A stretch of 9,998 nt of DNA from an uncultured archaeon (GTDB lineage: Archaea; Aenigmatarchaeota; Aenigmatarchaeia; GW2011-AR5): the NCBI GenBank assembly GCA_903825675.1, contig CAIKBN010000092.1:1-9998 (forward strand), given 5' to 3'. The translations under genes and the position numbers were made by a program. Below the pieces are notes generated by a model. That model was given only the letters and a program-made list of their open reading frames with translations. It was not told the origin of the DNA and did not search any database. Shown in pieces: positions 1 to 6,237 of this stretch. How positions within the stretch are numbered: position 1 is the first letter of the stretch; every line of letters begins with the position of its first letter.

Positions 1-351
1 ATACAAAAAAAATTGCAAAAAGGTGATCTAAGTTTCGGCATTACTGTAGAGCACGTGCCCCCGTCAAAATGGTATCCTTTAGGTACTGTCATCTGTCATA
101 GCACATTAAATACGTCTATTTCTAAACCTATCTTTGACTATGCTATTGACAAGGAGCTTGCCAAGCAGATGATGTCAGATCCACAGCACGCTTTCCTTAA
201 AGATTTTATTGATGCTGATGAAGAAAAGATAATCTTAATGAATAGAGATTTGCATGAGGTAACTTCTAAGTTTGATGAAATAGAGCAATATGTTAGAGGC
301 GTTTACGAAAAGCTGGATATCAGAAAATTAGAAAGCGTTGAGGGTTTGTGA
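1..351 (+). CDS. Unrecognised protein, probably the 3' end of a longer gene
   Basis: The reading frame is open from the first base to a TGA at 349-351, so the gene probably begins outside the window. A TTG at 13 is the only early start-like codon and has no ribosome-binding site in front of it. I do not recognise the family. About 116 residues are visible. The first half is mixed, with an HVPPSKW segment and a hydrophobic VICHSTLNT stretch. The second half is charged and looks helical, running from DKELAKQMM to the C-terminus, and may form a small helical bundle. I see no membrane segment, signal peptide or cysteine cluster. It converges on the minus-strand ORF ending at 383, leaving 31 bp and no clear oligo-T terminator. 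A phage or plasmid origin cannot be excluded, but nothing specific supports one. Confidence 0.6.
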   Translation: MQKKLQKGDLSFGITVEHVPPSKWYPLGTVICHSTLNTSISKPIFDYAIDKELAKQMMSDPQHAFLKDFIDADEEKIILMNRDLHEVTSKFDEIEQYVRGVYEKLDIRKLESVEGL

Positions 352-382
352 TAATTATGCAATCTATAATGCCAGAAGCAAT

Positions 383-685
383 TCAGCAAACACCAGCATA
401 GCTAATTGAGTTTATATTCCTAAGGCTGAGCGTTATGTCATCTTCTATCTTTTTGCGCTCTTCTGGGTTCATTGTAAAGTATTTTTCCAGGTATCTTCCA
501 CCGCTGAATATGTAACGATTTTCAGTTATTTTTCCAGTATTATAAAGCTCTCCTATTCTTGATAAGGTGGCACGGGCTTTGTCAGGAAGATCCATTATCG
601 TAAGATGGTTTAATAAAAACAGATCTGACCCTAGTTCGCTTGACTTTACCATGGCTCTTAGGACTTTGTCATTAATAGCTTTCAT
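383..685 (-). CDS. Unrecognised 100-residue soluble protein downstream of the repeat array
   Basis: The start ATG (complement of 683-685) is the last three bases of a 16-bp repeat that also supplies a ribosome-binding site: AGGTG ends 8 nt before the ATG. That makes the start and the gene credible despite the small size. The product looks mostly helical: a helix with the KVLRAMVKSS segment, a hydrophobic FLLNHLTIM stretch near residues 23-31, a basic RATLSRIGELY segment near 38-48, and an acidic-basic NPEERKKIEDD stretch near 73-83. It has no membrane helix or signal peptide. I recognise no family. A small DNA-binding or regulatory protein that acts on the repeats at its own 5' end is possible, but that is inferred only from position. 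No partner gene follows on the same strand within the window. Confidence 0.6.
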   Translation of the reverse strand: MKAINDKVLRAMVKSSELGSDLFLLNHLTIMDLPDKARATLSRIGELYNTGKITENRYIFSGGRYLEKYFTMNPEERKKIEDDITLSLRNINSISYAGVC

Positions 686-696
686 TTTCGAAACAC

Positions 697-747
697 CTAA
701 TATGCTTTCGCATATTGTAGTTTCAAAAAGTCAATCGTGATTGACAT
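697..747 (-). CDS. Possible 16-residue peptide from the middle repeat
   Basis: The ATG of the 745-760 repeat has AGGTG 8 nt upstream and opens 16 codons (MSITIDFLKLQYAKAY). It closes with a TAG whose last two bases lie inside the ribosome-binding site of the next repeat. Stop and next ribosome-binding site are therefore coupled, as in a leader peptide or translational relay. Two hairpins sit within the coding stretch. The ORF is too short to show coding character, so expression is inferred only from the initiation signal. Confidence 0.3.
   Translation of the reverse strand: MSITIDFLKLQYAKAY
699..716 (-). promoter_or_regulatory. Hairpin with GAAA tetraloop abutting a ribosome-binding site
   Basis: On the minus strand AATATGC-GAAA-GCATATT is a perfect 7-bp stem with a GNRA-type loop. 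It ends directly against the AGGTG that serves the 100-residue ORF. In RNA it could mask or expose that ribosome-binding site. A second small hairpin, TCAAT-CACG-ATTGA, lies at 731-744 in the same interval. Confidence 0.45.
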
Positions 748-788
748 TTTCGAAACACCTCATAAACTTCTGTTTTGAAAGGAGATCA

Positions 789-809
789 TCATACCATCTT
801 TGATCTCAT
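789..809 (-). CDS. Possible 6-residue peptide from the upstream repeat
   Basis: The ATG of the 807-822 repeat, again with AGGTG 8 nt upstream, opens only MRSKMV before a TGA. An overlapping frame starting at a nearby ATG encodes about ten residues (MMISFQNRSL) and ends in a TGA that abuts the next repeat, mirroring the stop/ribosome-site overlap of the middle unit. It is listed as part of the repeated-initiation pattern and would not stand alone. Confidence 0.2.
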   Translation of the reverse strand: MRSKMV

Positions 810-833
810 TTTCGAAACACCTTAGCTGATACT

Positions 834-891
834 ACGGTATTTAGTTCTTGAAAGAGATGCATAAAGATACCGTGGTTGCATAGGGCATCTC
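834..891. other. Interlocked inverted repeats upstream of gatD
   Basis: Two perfect 7-bp inverted repeats interleave: 834-840 (ACGGTAT) with 867-873 (ATACCGT), and 854-860 (GAGATGC) with 885-891 (GCATCTC). As RNA they would form an H-type pseudoknot or, with shifts, exclusive hairpins. Pairs of this size are expected by chance at roughly this density, so this is only a weak hint of structure. The rest of the 137-bp stretch from 823 to the gatD start holds no other gene that I can see. Confidence 0.2.
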
Positions 892-913
892 ATATAGACT
901 TATTTCACTATAA

Positions 914-937
914 CCGAAGAATTTTTAAATTTATATG
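914..937 (+). promoter_or_regulatory. gatD promoter (BRE-like and TATA box)
   Basis: The purine-rich CCGAAGAA is followed by TTTTTAAATTTATAT. The TATA-like core lies about 24-38 bp before the ATG at 960, which places transcription start at or just before that ATG. No Shine-Dalgarno sequence is present there, so a leaderless or nearly leaderless gatDE mRNA is likely. Confidence 0.6.
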
Positions 938-959
938 CTCTGTTAACAATTTATTCTAT

Positions 960-2282
960 ATGTATGAAAACTATTCTGCTGCTGTGCAGGCTATTCTAAA
1001 GAAGGATAAGATAGAGATTGGCCAGAGGATTGCTGTGCAAAAAGACAGTGAAAGCTACGAAGGCTTTCTTATGCCCAAGAGTTCAGGCGATGCCAATTGC
1101 CTTGTTCTTAAGCTGGATAATGGCTATAATATCGGGATTGATATCAAGGGCGCGAAGATAAAGAAGCTTCATGAGAAAAGGTATGTCGGAAATATAAAAA
1201 GAGAGTTACCGAAATTTGATAAAAATAAGCCTAGGGTTTCTCTTATTACAACTGGTGGAACAATTACCTCACGTGTTGATTACAAGACAGGTGCTGTTGT
1301 CTCATTAATGAAGCCAGAGGAACTTCTTTATAATGTGCCAGAGCTTGCAAACATAGTTAATCTGGATATAATTTCTCCTTTTACTAAGATGAGCGAGGAT
1401 ATGGCTCCTGATGACTGGCAGAAGATAGCTAAAATTGCTGCAACTGAATTGAACAAAGATAATAAAGGCGTTATTATTACGCATGGCACAGATACGCTGC
1501 ATTTCACATCAGCTGCTTTATCCTTCATGTTGCCTAACCTAACAAAGCCTGTTGTTCTTGTTGGTGCGCAAAGGAGCAGCGACAGGGGATCAGCTGATAC
1601 AAGCATGAATCTTATATGCTCTGCTTATGCAGCAATAAGTGATATTGCAGAGGTAGGCATATGCATGCACGGAAGCACAAATGATGATTATTGTTTTTTC
1701 ACAAGGGGAACCAAGGTCAGGAAGATGCATACCTCTAGAAGAGATGCTTTCAGGCCGATAAATGATTTGCCTATTGCTAAAATTCTTCCGTCAGGCAATA
1801 TAGAGATAATGAATTATTACAAGAAAAGAAGCGACGGTGCAGTAAGGGCTGATACTGCTTTTGAAGAAAAGGTTGCTTTAGTAAAAGCTTATCCAGGTAG
1901 CGATCCAGATTACCTGAAGTTCTTTGTTGATAATAAATACAAGGGCATTGTTGTTGAGGGTACAGGACTTGGACATGTTCCAACATCTTCAAAAAAATCA
2001 TGGATACCTGCTATAAAAGCTGCAATAAAGTCAGGCATTCCAGTTGTCATAACCTCACAGACACTTTATGGAAGGGTTAATCCTAATGTATATACAAACC
2101 TTCGCATATTATTTGATACAGGTGCTATTCCTGGAGAGGATATGCTGCCAGAAACTGCTTATATAAAGCTTGGATGGGTTCTTGGCCATACCAAGAAACC
2201 AGAGGAAATAAGAAGGCTAATGCTTACGAACTTGGTTGGCGAGATATCAGAAAGAACTGATATGAGAACATTTCTTAATTAG
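960..2282 (+). CDS. gatD: Glutamyl-tRNA(Gln) amidotransferase subunit D
   Basis: GatD is the glutaminase subunit of archaeal GatDE. It releases ammonia from glutamine for GatE, which converts Glu-tRNA(Gln) to Gln-tRNA(Gln) in the cytoplasm. Starting at the ATG at 960 gives 440 residues, close to the usual family length, with the typical MYENYS...AI N-terminus. Residues 1-80 form the GatD-specific N-terminal domain. The asparaginase-like domain starts near 93. It carries TTGGTI with nucleophile candidate Thr101, HGTDTL with Thr177-Asp178, the VGAQRSSDRGSADT segment (201-214), and VRKMHTSRRDAF with a catalytic lysine near 255. The second asparaginase-fold half runs to the end, with VVEGTGLGH and ITSQTLYGRVN. 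An in-frame TTG at 876 would add 28 unrelated residues and lies upstream of the TATA box, so I reject it. It is first in an operon with gatE. Confidence 0.97.
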   Translation: MYENYSAAVQAILKKDKIEIGQRIAVQKDSESYEGFLMPKSSGDANCLVLKLDNGYNIGIDIKGAKIKKLHEKRYVGNIKRELPKFDKNKPRVSLITTGGTITSRVDYKTGAVVSLMKPEELLYNVPELANIVNLDIISPFTKMSEDMAPDDWQKIAKIAATELNKDNKGVIITHGTDTLHFTSAALSFMLPNLTKPVVLVGAQRSSDRGSADTSMNLICSAYAAISDIAEVGICMHGSTNDDYCFFTRGTKVRKMHTSRRDAFRPINDLPIAKILPSGNIEIMNYYKKRSDGAVRADTAFEEKVALVKAYPGSDPDYLKFFVDNKYKGIVVEGTGLGHVPTSSKKSWIPAIKAAIKSGIPVVITSQTLYGRVNPNVYTNLRILFDTGAIPGEDMLPETAYIKLGWVLGHTKKPEEIRRLMLTNLVGEISERTDMRTFLN

Positions 2283-2286
2283 TGAT
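2282..2286 (+). promoter_or_regulatory. gatE ribosome-binding site
   Basis: GTGAT, complementary to the archaeal 16S rRNA 3' end, overlaps the last base of the gatD stop codon and lies 3 nt before the gatE ATG. This suggests translational coupling within the operon, unlike the apparently leaderless gatD. Confidence 0.5.
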
Positions 2287-2289
2287 TTT

Positions 2290-4089
2290 ATGAATTACAA
2301 GAATCTTGGTCTTCGTGTTGGTTTAGAGATTCATCAGCAGCTGGATACGAAACACAAGCTTTTCTGCAATTGTCCTATAAAGAAGAGCACAGAATTTCCG
2401 ATAGAAGTAAAAAGAAGGCTACGCGCAGTTGCCGGAGAGCTTGGCGACTTTGATCCTGCTGCACTTTACGAGTTTTTAAGAGGCAAGAGTTTTGTATACA
2501 GAAGCGATCCAGAATCTTCGTGCCTGATTGAGGTGGATGAAGAGCCACCTAAACCATTGAATAAAGAAGCACTAGAAATTGTTATCCAAGTATGCAAGAT
2601 ACTTAATTGCAATATTGTTGATGAAGTGCATGTAATGCGCAAGACTGTTATAGACGGATCATCTGTTTCTGCATTCCAGAGAACTGTCATGATTGGCTAT
2701 GATGGCTATCTGGAAACATCTTTTGGAAAGATTAATATACAGACGATTTGCCTGGAAGAGGATGCTGCGCCAGCATTGAAAAGGGAAGGCGGTGTTGTTG
2801 AGTATAGATTAGACAGGCTAGGCATCCCGCTTGTCGAGATAACGACTTCTGCTGAAATTAAACTGCCGGAGCAGGCAAGGGAGGTTGCTGAGAAGCTTGG
2901 GATGATTTTGCGCTCAACCAAAGTGCAGCGCGGTATAGGAACTATAAGGCAGGACGTTAATGTCTCGATAGAGGAAGGAGCACGCATAGAGATAAAGGGC
3001 TTCCAGGAGCTTGGAAAGATAGAGGCATTGATAAGCAATGAGGCAGCAAGGCAGGTTGCGCTGCTTGAGATTAAAAATGAATTAAAGAAAAGAGGCAAGG
3101 GAGAAATAAAGGAAAAGGACGTGACTCACTTATTCAAGGAGACTAAATGCAATTTTATTCATCGGATTGTTTCAGAAGGTGGCAAGGTTTTTGCGGTTTT
3201 GTTGCCTAAATTTGCAGGACTGCTGAAGAAGCAGTGCGGTGATCGCACTTTCGGCAAAGAACTGTCTGCTTATGCTGAGGCATATGGCTATGGCATTATT
3301 CACAGCGATGAAGAACTAGATAAATACCAGCTAGGCTTTGAGTTTGATGAAATGAGAAAGGAATTTGGTGCAGGCGAGAGGGATTTAATTCTTATTAGCG
3401 CAGGCAAAAATCCTGAGAAAGCAGTTAAGGCAATTATTGAGCGTGCAGAACACTATTATATTGGCGTGCCTGAAGAGACAAGGATAAGTGATAACTCAGG
3501 CAGCAAATACACAAGGCCATTGCCTGGTTCTGAAAGAATGTACCCAGAAACAGATGTGCCACCAATAAGAATAGACAAAAAATTACTGGATTCTATTAAG
3601 GTGCCTAAGACTCTTCTTGAGAAAGGCAAAGAGCTGGAAAAAGAGCTTCCAAAGGAAGTTATAAACCAGTTGATAAAATCCAAGACTTACAAGTTATTTG
3701 AGGAGCTTCGCAGATTTAATGTAGATCCTACTCTTATCGCTAATACACTGCTATCGACTGCAAAAGACCTGAAGAGAAAGGGGTTTGCAGTTGAAAAGAT
3801 CACTAAGAGCGACTGGGAATATTTGTTTGGCTTAATAGAAAAAGGAAAGATATCTAAGAACGCAATACCTGATGCATTGATCCTTATAACGCAAGGCAAA
3901 AAAGCTGAGATAGAAAGGCAGTTTAAACAGCTTAGCGACGAAGAGCTAAGGAAGATCGTATCAGAGGCAGTAAAAAATAATCCAGAAATGAAAGAAAGTG
4001 CACTCATGGGAATAATTATGGCCAAAGTCAAGAACAGGGCTTCTGGGGAAAGAGTATCCAAACTTTTAAGAACGATGACAAACAATTAG
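2290..4089 (+). CDS. gatE: Glutamyl-tRNA(Gln) amidotransferase subunit E
   Basis: GatE is the tRNA-binding kinase/transamidase subunit. It phosphorylates the glutamate on mischarged Glu-tRNA(Gln) and amidates it with ammonia from GatD. At 599 residues it is slightly shorter than many GatE proteins. It opens with LGLRVGLEIHQQLDT and FCNCP (residues 6-29). The GatB-type cradle domain carries DEEPPKPLN (83-91), KTVIDGSSVSAFQRT (118-132), CLEEDAA (154-160) and RLDRLGIPLVEITT (173-186), then RQDVNVSIE. From about 275 to 400 an inserted domain matches the position of the AspRS-like GAD domain that separates GatE from bacterial GatB. The signature YTRPLPGSERMYPETDVPP follows at 407-425. A helical, lysine-rich YqeY-like tail for tRNA recognition finishes the protein. 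It follows gatD by 7 bp. The pair implies that this organism lacks, or does not rely on, a glutaminyl-tRNA synthetase. Confidence 0.97.
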   Translation: MNYKNLGLRVGLEIHQQLDTKHKLFCNCPIKKSTEFPIEVKRRLRAVAGELGDFDPAALYEFLRGKSFVYRSDPESSCLIEVDEEPPKPLNKEALEIVIQVCKILNCNIVDEVHVMRKTVIDGSSVSAFQRTVMIGYDGYLETSFGKINIQTICLEEDAAPALKREGGVVEYRLDRLGIPLVEITTSAEIKLPEQAREVAEKLGMILRSTKVQRGIGTIRQDVNVSIEEGARIEIKGFQELGKIEALISNEAARQVALLEIKNELKKRGKGEIKEKDVTHLFKETKCNFIHRIVSEGGKVFAVLLPKFAGLLKKQCGDRTFGKELSAYAEAYGYGIIHSDEELDKYQLGFEFDEMRKEFGAGERDLILISAGKNPEKAVKAIIERAEHYYIGVPEETRISDNSGSKYTRPLPGSERMYPETDVPPIRIDKKLLDSIKVPKTLLEKGKELEKELPKEVINQLIKSKTYKLFEELRRFNVDPTLIANTLLSTAKDLKRKGFAVEKITKSDWEYLFGLIEKGKISKNAIPDALILITQGKKAEIERQFKQLSDEELRKIVSEAVKNNPEMKESALMGIIMAKVKNRASGERVSKLLRTMTNN

Positions 4090-4093
4090 TATT

Positions 4094-4492
4094 ATGGATT
4101 TTACTGAAATATTAGCAGCATTTGGCATACCCCTTAGCATCAGTGGTTTAATAGGACTTTTCATAAATGTAATTATTACAACTGTTGCAATAATAATAGC
4201 TGACAAGATAATAGCGCATGAGATAGAAGGCAAGCATGCCTTCATAATGGCTTTTGTTGCATATTTCGTAACTCCGCTTTTACTAACAGGCTTAGCCCTA
4301 GTTAATATTGTATTGCCTTCAGTCGCAGTATTATATATCATACCATTAGTTGTATGGATAGGCTTAGGAGAGATATTGCTAAAAGCTGATTTCAAAGCCA
4401 AGTTAATAGTTGCTGTTTTAGCCTTTGTTATCTATGCAGCATTGACAGCCATAGGCATACCTGCTATGATGTACAACCTTATTCCTTTCTAA
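4094..4492 (+). CDS. Small four-helix membrane protein in the gatDE operon
   Basis: The protein has 132 residues and is almost entirely hydrophobic. Four membrane spans are visible, at about 12-36, 48-70, 73-95 and 102-125. The loop between the first two, DKIIAHEIEGKHA, is charged and histidine-containing. The loop before the last, LKADFKAK, is lysine-rich and therefore probably cytoplasmic. Several glycine-proline kinks (GIPLS, GIPAM) lie inside helices. There is no signal peptide and no motif of a known transporter that I recognise. It starts 4 bp after the gatE stop, so it is co-transcribed, but no role in tRNA amidation follows from that. Its stop is 1 bp from the stop of the convergent methylthiotransferase gene. 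The hydrophobic pattern makes the ORF convincing even though its function is unknown. Confidence 0.8.
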   Translation: MDFTEILAAFGIPLSISGLIGLFINVIITTVAIIIADKIIAHEIEGKHAFIMAFVAYFVTPLLLTGLALVNIVLPSVAVLYIIPLVVWIGLGEILLKADFKAKLIVAVLAFVIYAALTAIGIPAMMYNLIPF

Positions 4493-4493
4493 A

Positions 4494-5777
4494 TCAAAAG
4501 ATAGAACCAACTAGATGCGTTTTTTCTGCTCCTGTTATTTTTACATTAATTATATTGCCTAGTTCTGATTTTTGCTTTATGGTAATAGGCTTATAGGCAT
4601 GATTGCGGGCAATCCAGTTCTGATTTTCTCTGTTGTATTCATCAACTATGACAGGGCCTGACCAGTTGAGCCATCTCTTATTTTGTTCTAGGCAAATAAC
4701 ATCTATCAGCTTTGTCATTATCCTGCTTCTTTCTTTCTTTTTTTCAGTTGGCAGTTGCTTCATTGCAGCTGCCTTGGTACCAGGCCTTGAGCCGAATTGC
4801 GATATGTTGGTAAAATCAGGCTTTATTTCCTTCAGTAATGAGACAGAAGCAAGAAAATCATCCTCGCTTTCGCCAGGGAAGCTGACTATTATGTCTGTCC
4901 ATATTGTTATTTCAGGGATTTCTTTTCTGAAGGCAGAGGCGATCTGCTTAAACTCATTAATCGTGTAGTTTCTGTTCATCGCTTTCAGGATTTTATCGCT
5001 GCCTGACTGTACTGGAATGTGCAGAAACTTGAATAGGTGTTTATCCCTGTATGCATTAATTAAAGCGTCCAGTATTGGCAGCACAGAAGCAGGGTTCATC
5101 ATACCAAGGCGCAGAAAATATTTGCCTTTTACAGCTTCAGTTATTTTTTTTATAAGTTCTGGCAGCATTATTCCGTCGTAATCATATGAGGCAATATCTT
5201 GGCCGGTTAGCCAGAATTCCTTGACACCAGCTGCATGCATGCTCTTGATTTCTTGGACTATTTTTTCAGGTTGGTATGAAAACAGCGAGCCTTTAGCAAG
5301 CTTGGTTATGCAATAAGAGCAGTTATTATGACAACCTGAGCATAGCTCTACAATATCTACAGCTGGATTTTTCCTTATTTTTGGCAGGCATACCTTGTCT
5401 TTTTTCTCTTTGCCTATTAGCTCGATTTTTTTATTGTTTATGGTGTCGTTAACTACTTTCACTATATAAGTAACATAATTGGTGCTTATCATACTGGCAT
5501 TTGGTGCGAATCTCTTGGCAATATGATATTCTGCTTCTGGCATGCAGCCAGCTACTATAAGTTTCTTTTTAGGATATTTTTTCTGGATATCGTGCAACCT
5601 GCTTACTATACGATGCTCTGTAGTTGATTTTACAATGCATGTATTTACAATAATAACATCAGCCAGGTCAATGCTGCTTACCACAGAAAAGCCTGCTCTG
5701 TTGAGCAGGCCTGCCATGATTTCGCTGTCATTGCTTGAAGAAGAGCAGCCGTAGGTTTCTATATAAATCTGTGCCAT
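4494..5777 (-). CDS. tRNA N6-threonylcarbamoyladenosine methylthiotransferase (e-MtaB type)
   Basis: This is a radical-SAM enzyme of the MiaB/CDKAL1 family. It would convert t6A37 to ms2t6A37 in ANN-decoding tRNAs using two 4Fe-4S clusters. The N-terminal UPF0004 domain has its three cluster cysteines in TYGCSSSSNDSE (C11), NTCIVK (C47) and AGCMPE (C78). The radical-SAM CxxxCxxC is C149-C153-C156 in GCHNNCSYCITKLAKG. WLTGQDIASYDYDG (189-202), LHIPVQSGSDKILKAMNR (252-269) and TDIIVSFPGE (294-303) are family signatures. A C-terminal TRAM domain occupies about 370-427. The length, 427 residues, is typical of archaeal members. The family is distinguished from bacterial MiaB by TYGC and the KLAKG form. 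One extra cysteine (C146) precedes the cluster. It lies 27 bp after the same-strand 127-residue gene but has its own TATA-like box. Confidence 0.92.
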   Translation of the reverse strand: MAQIYIETYGCSSSSNDSEIMAGLLNRAGFSVVSSIDLADVIIVNTCIVKSTTEHRIVSRLHDIQKKYPKKKLIVAGCMPEAEYHIAKRFAPNASMISTNYVTYIVKVVNDTINNKKIELIGKEKKDKVCLPKIRKNPAVDIVELCSGCHNNCSYCITKLAKGSLFSYQPEKIVQEIKSMHAAGVKEFWLTGQDIASYDYDGIMLPELIKKITEAVKGKYFLRLGMMNPASVLPILDALINAYRDKHLFKFLHIPVQSGSDKILKAMNRNYTINEFKQIASAFRKEIPEITIWTDIIVSFPGESEDDFLASVSLLKEIKPDFTNISQFGSRPGTKAAAMKQLPTEKKKERSRIMTKLIDVICLEQNKRWLNWSGPVIVDEYNRENQNWIARNHAYKPITIKQKSELGNIINVKITGAEKTHLVGSIF

Positions 5778-5798
5778 TAGAAATAATTAGGAGGAAAA

Positions 5799-5810
5799 GT
5801 TTAATTAATA
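5799..5810 (-). promoter_or_regulatory. Promoter of the methylthiotransferase gene
   Basis: On the minus strand TATTAATTAAAC lies 22-33 bp before the ATG at 5777. A pyrimidine-rich CTTTTCCTCCT follows and there is no Shine-Dalgarno sequence, which fits a leaderless transcript. The box overlaps the stop codon of the upstream 127-residue gene. Confidence 0.45.
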
Positions 5811-6188
5811 CAGTCTTACTTTACTAGAGCGTATATAATCTCTTTCTCTTCTGCCCCCAAGAAGATCTATTACATATTCCCTAGGTTCATCCGGGTTCAA
5901 TACATGCTCCTTTTCATGGCCTAAAACGCCTTCCCAACCTATTTTATCACCTATAACTATCAGCCGATATGGTATCTGTTCTCTTGGTCTAATTGCAATC
6001 TCAGTTTTTGCATCAGTATGAGCAAATGCCCAATGATGATACCGCTCTTCATCGAAGCCTTCTCTTAGTTTAATGTTCTTATAATAAGGTTTAAGGTATA
6101 AAACAAGTTCCTTAGATTCTCCTATCAGCCTTTTATGTAATTCTTCCTTTGTTTGGTTTTCATATGCAACAGATTTTTCGTAGGGCAT
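5805..6188 (-). CDS. Small HExxH-containing protein, possible zinc metallopeptidase
   Basis: The protein has 127 residues. Near its C-terminus is WEGVLGHEKEHVLNPDEPREYVID. The HEKEH at 91-95 fits the HExxH zinc-peptidase motif: His91 and His95 would bind zinc and Glu92 would act as base. Glu101 or Glu104 could serve as the third ligand, the motif sits in a plausible helix (VLGHEKEHVL), and the preceding strand IPYRLIVIGDKIG resembles the edge strand of minimal peptidase folds. The N-terminus is a charged helix (TKEELHKRLIGESKELV), followed by HHWAFAHTDAKTEIAI, which adds more histidines. There is no signal peptide or membrane helix, so it would act in the cytoplasm. I do not recognise a named family. 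A five-residue motif can also occur by chance. It is divergent from the PurM-like gene, with 82 bp between starts. Confidence 0.65.
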   Translation of the reverse strand: MPYEKSVAYENQTKEELHKRLIGESKELVLYLKPYYKNIKLREGFDEERYHHWAFAHTDAKTEIAIRPREQIPYRLIVIGDKIGWEGVLGHEKEHVLNPDEPREYVIDLLGGRRERDYIRSSKVRLY

Positions 6189-6207
6189 GAATCTACTATA
6201 AGGAGAA

Positions 6208-6218
6208 GGTTTTTATGG
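6208..6218 (-). promoter_or_regulatory. Promoter of the HExxH gene
   Basis: On the minus strand CCATAAAAACC lies about 20-30 bp before the ATG at 6188. A pyrimidine-rich TTCTCC follows, as downstream of the methylthiotransferase box. No Shine-Dalgarno sequence is present. Confidence 0.4.
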
Positions 6219-6237
6219 TTATTCAAGGCATGATTTA

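Larger units (their letters stand above)
683..822 (-). repeat. Three perfect 16-bp direct repeats at exactly 62-bp period
   Basis: The 16-mer CATTTTCGAAACACCT (plus strand) occurs identically at 683-698, 745-760 and 807-822, so starts are exactly 62 bp apart. The two 46-bp intervals share only about a third of positions when aligned, so this is not a recent 62-bp tandem duplication. Read on the minus strand the unit is AGGTGTTTCGAAAATG: a Shine-Dalgarno-like AGGTG, the palindrome TTTCGAAA and an ATG. The copy at 683-698 starts the 100-residue ORF. The other two start very short ORFs. No further copy lies 62 bp to either side. Possible roles are phased protein-binding sites, repeated translation-initiation modules, or a CRISPR-like array with an unusually short repeat. 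No cas gene is visible. Confidence 0.8.

Noticed and set aside
22..28. GGTGATC as a ribosome-binding site for the first ORF
   Set aside because: It matches the archaeal consensus, but no ATG follows at suitable distance in that frame (nearest is GTG at 55), and the frame is open to the window edge. Probably coincidental codons.
683..822. Conventional CRISPR array
   Set aside because: The exact 62-bp period is suggestive, but the conserved unit is only 16 bp, below normal repeat length, there are just three copies, no cas gene is in the window, and one copy clearly works as a gene start. Kept as a repeat, with CRISPR-like listed only as an option.
780..830. C/D box guide RNA
   Set aside because: ATGATGA on the minus strand near 785-795 fits a C box, but I find no CUGA D box at suitable spacing on that strand.
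876..959. Upstream TTG start for gatD adding 28 residues
   Set aside because: The extra stretch spans the TATA box, does not resemble GatD N-termini, and the ATG at 960 gives the usual length.
686..959. tRNA gene or known riboswitch in the 274-bp gap
   Set aside because: No T-loop-like GTTCRA, acceptor pairing or riboswitch core is recognisable. Only the repeats, small hairpins and the gatD promoter are seen.
1328..1606. Antisense reading frames over gatD, gatE and other long genes
   Set aside because: They are opposite or out of frame to strongly conserved genes, have low-complexity composition and no initiation signals of their own, so they are treated as shadows.
4494..5777. Assignment as bacterial MiaB or RimO
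   Set aside because: The TYGC N-terminal motif, KLAKG after the radical-SAM cluster and archaeal context fit the e-MtaB branch better.
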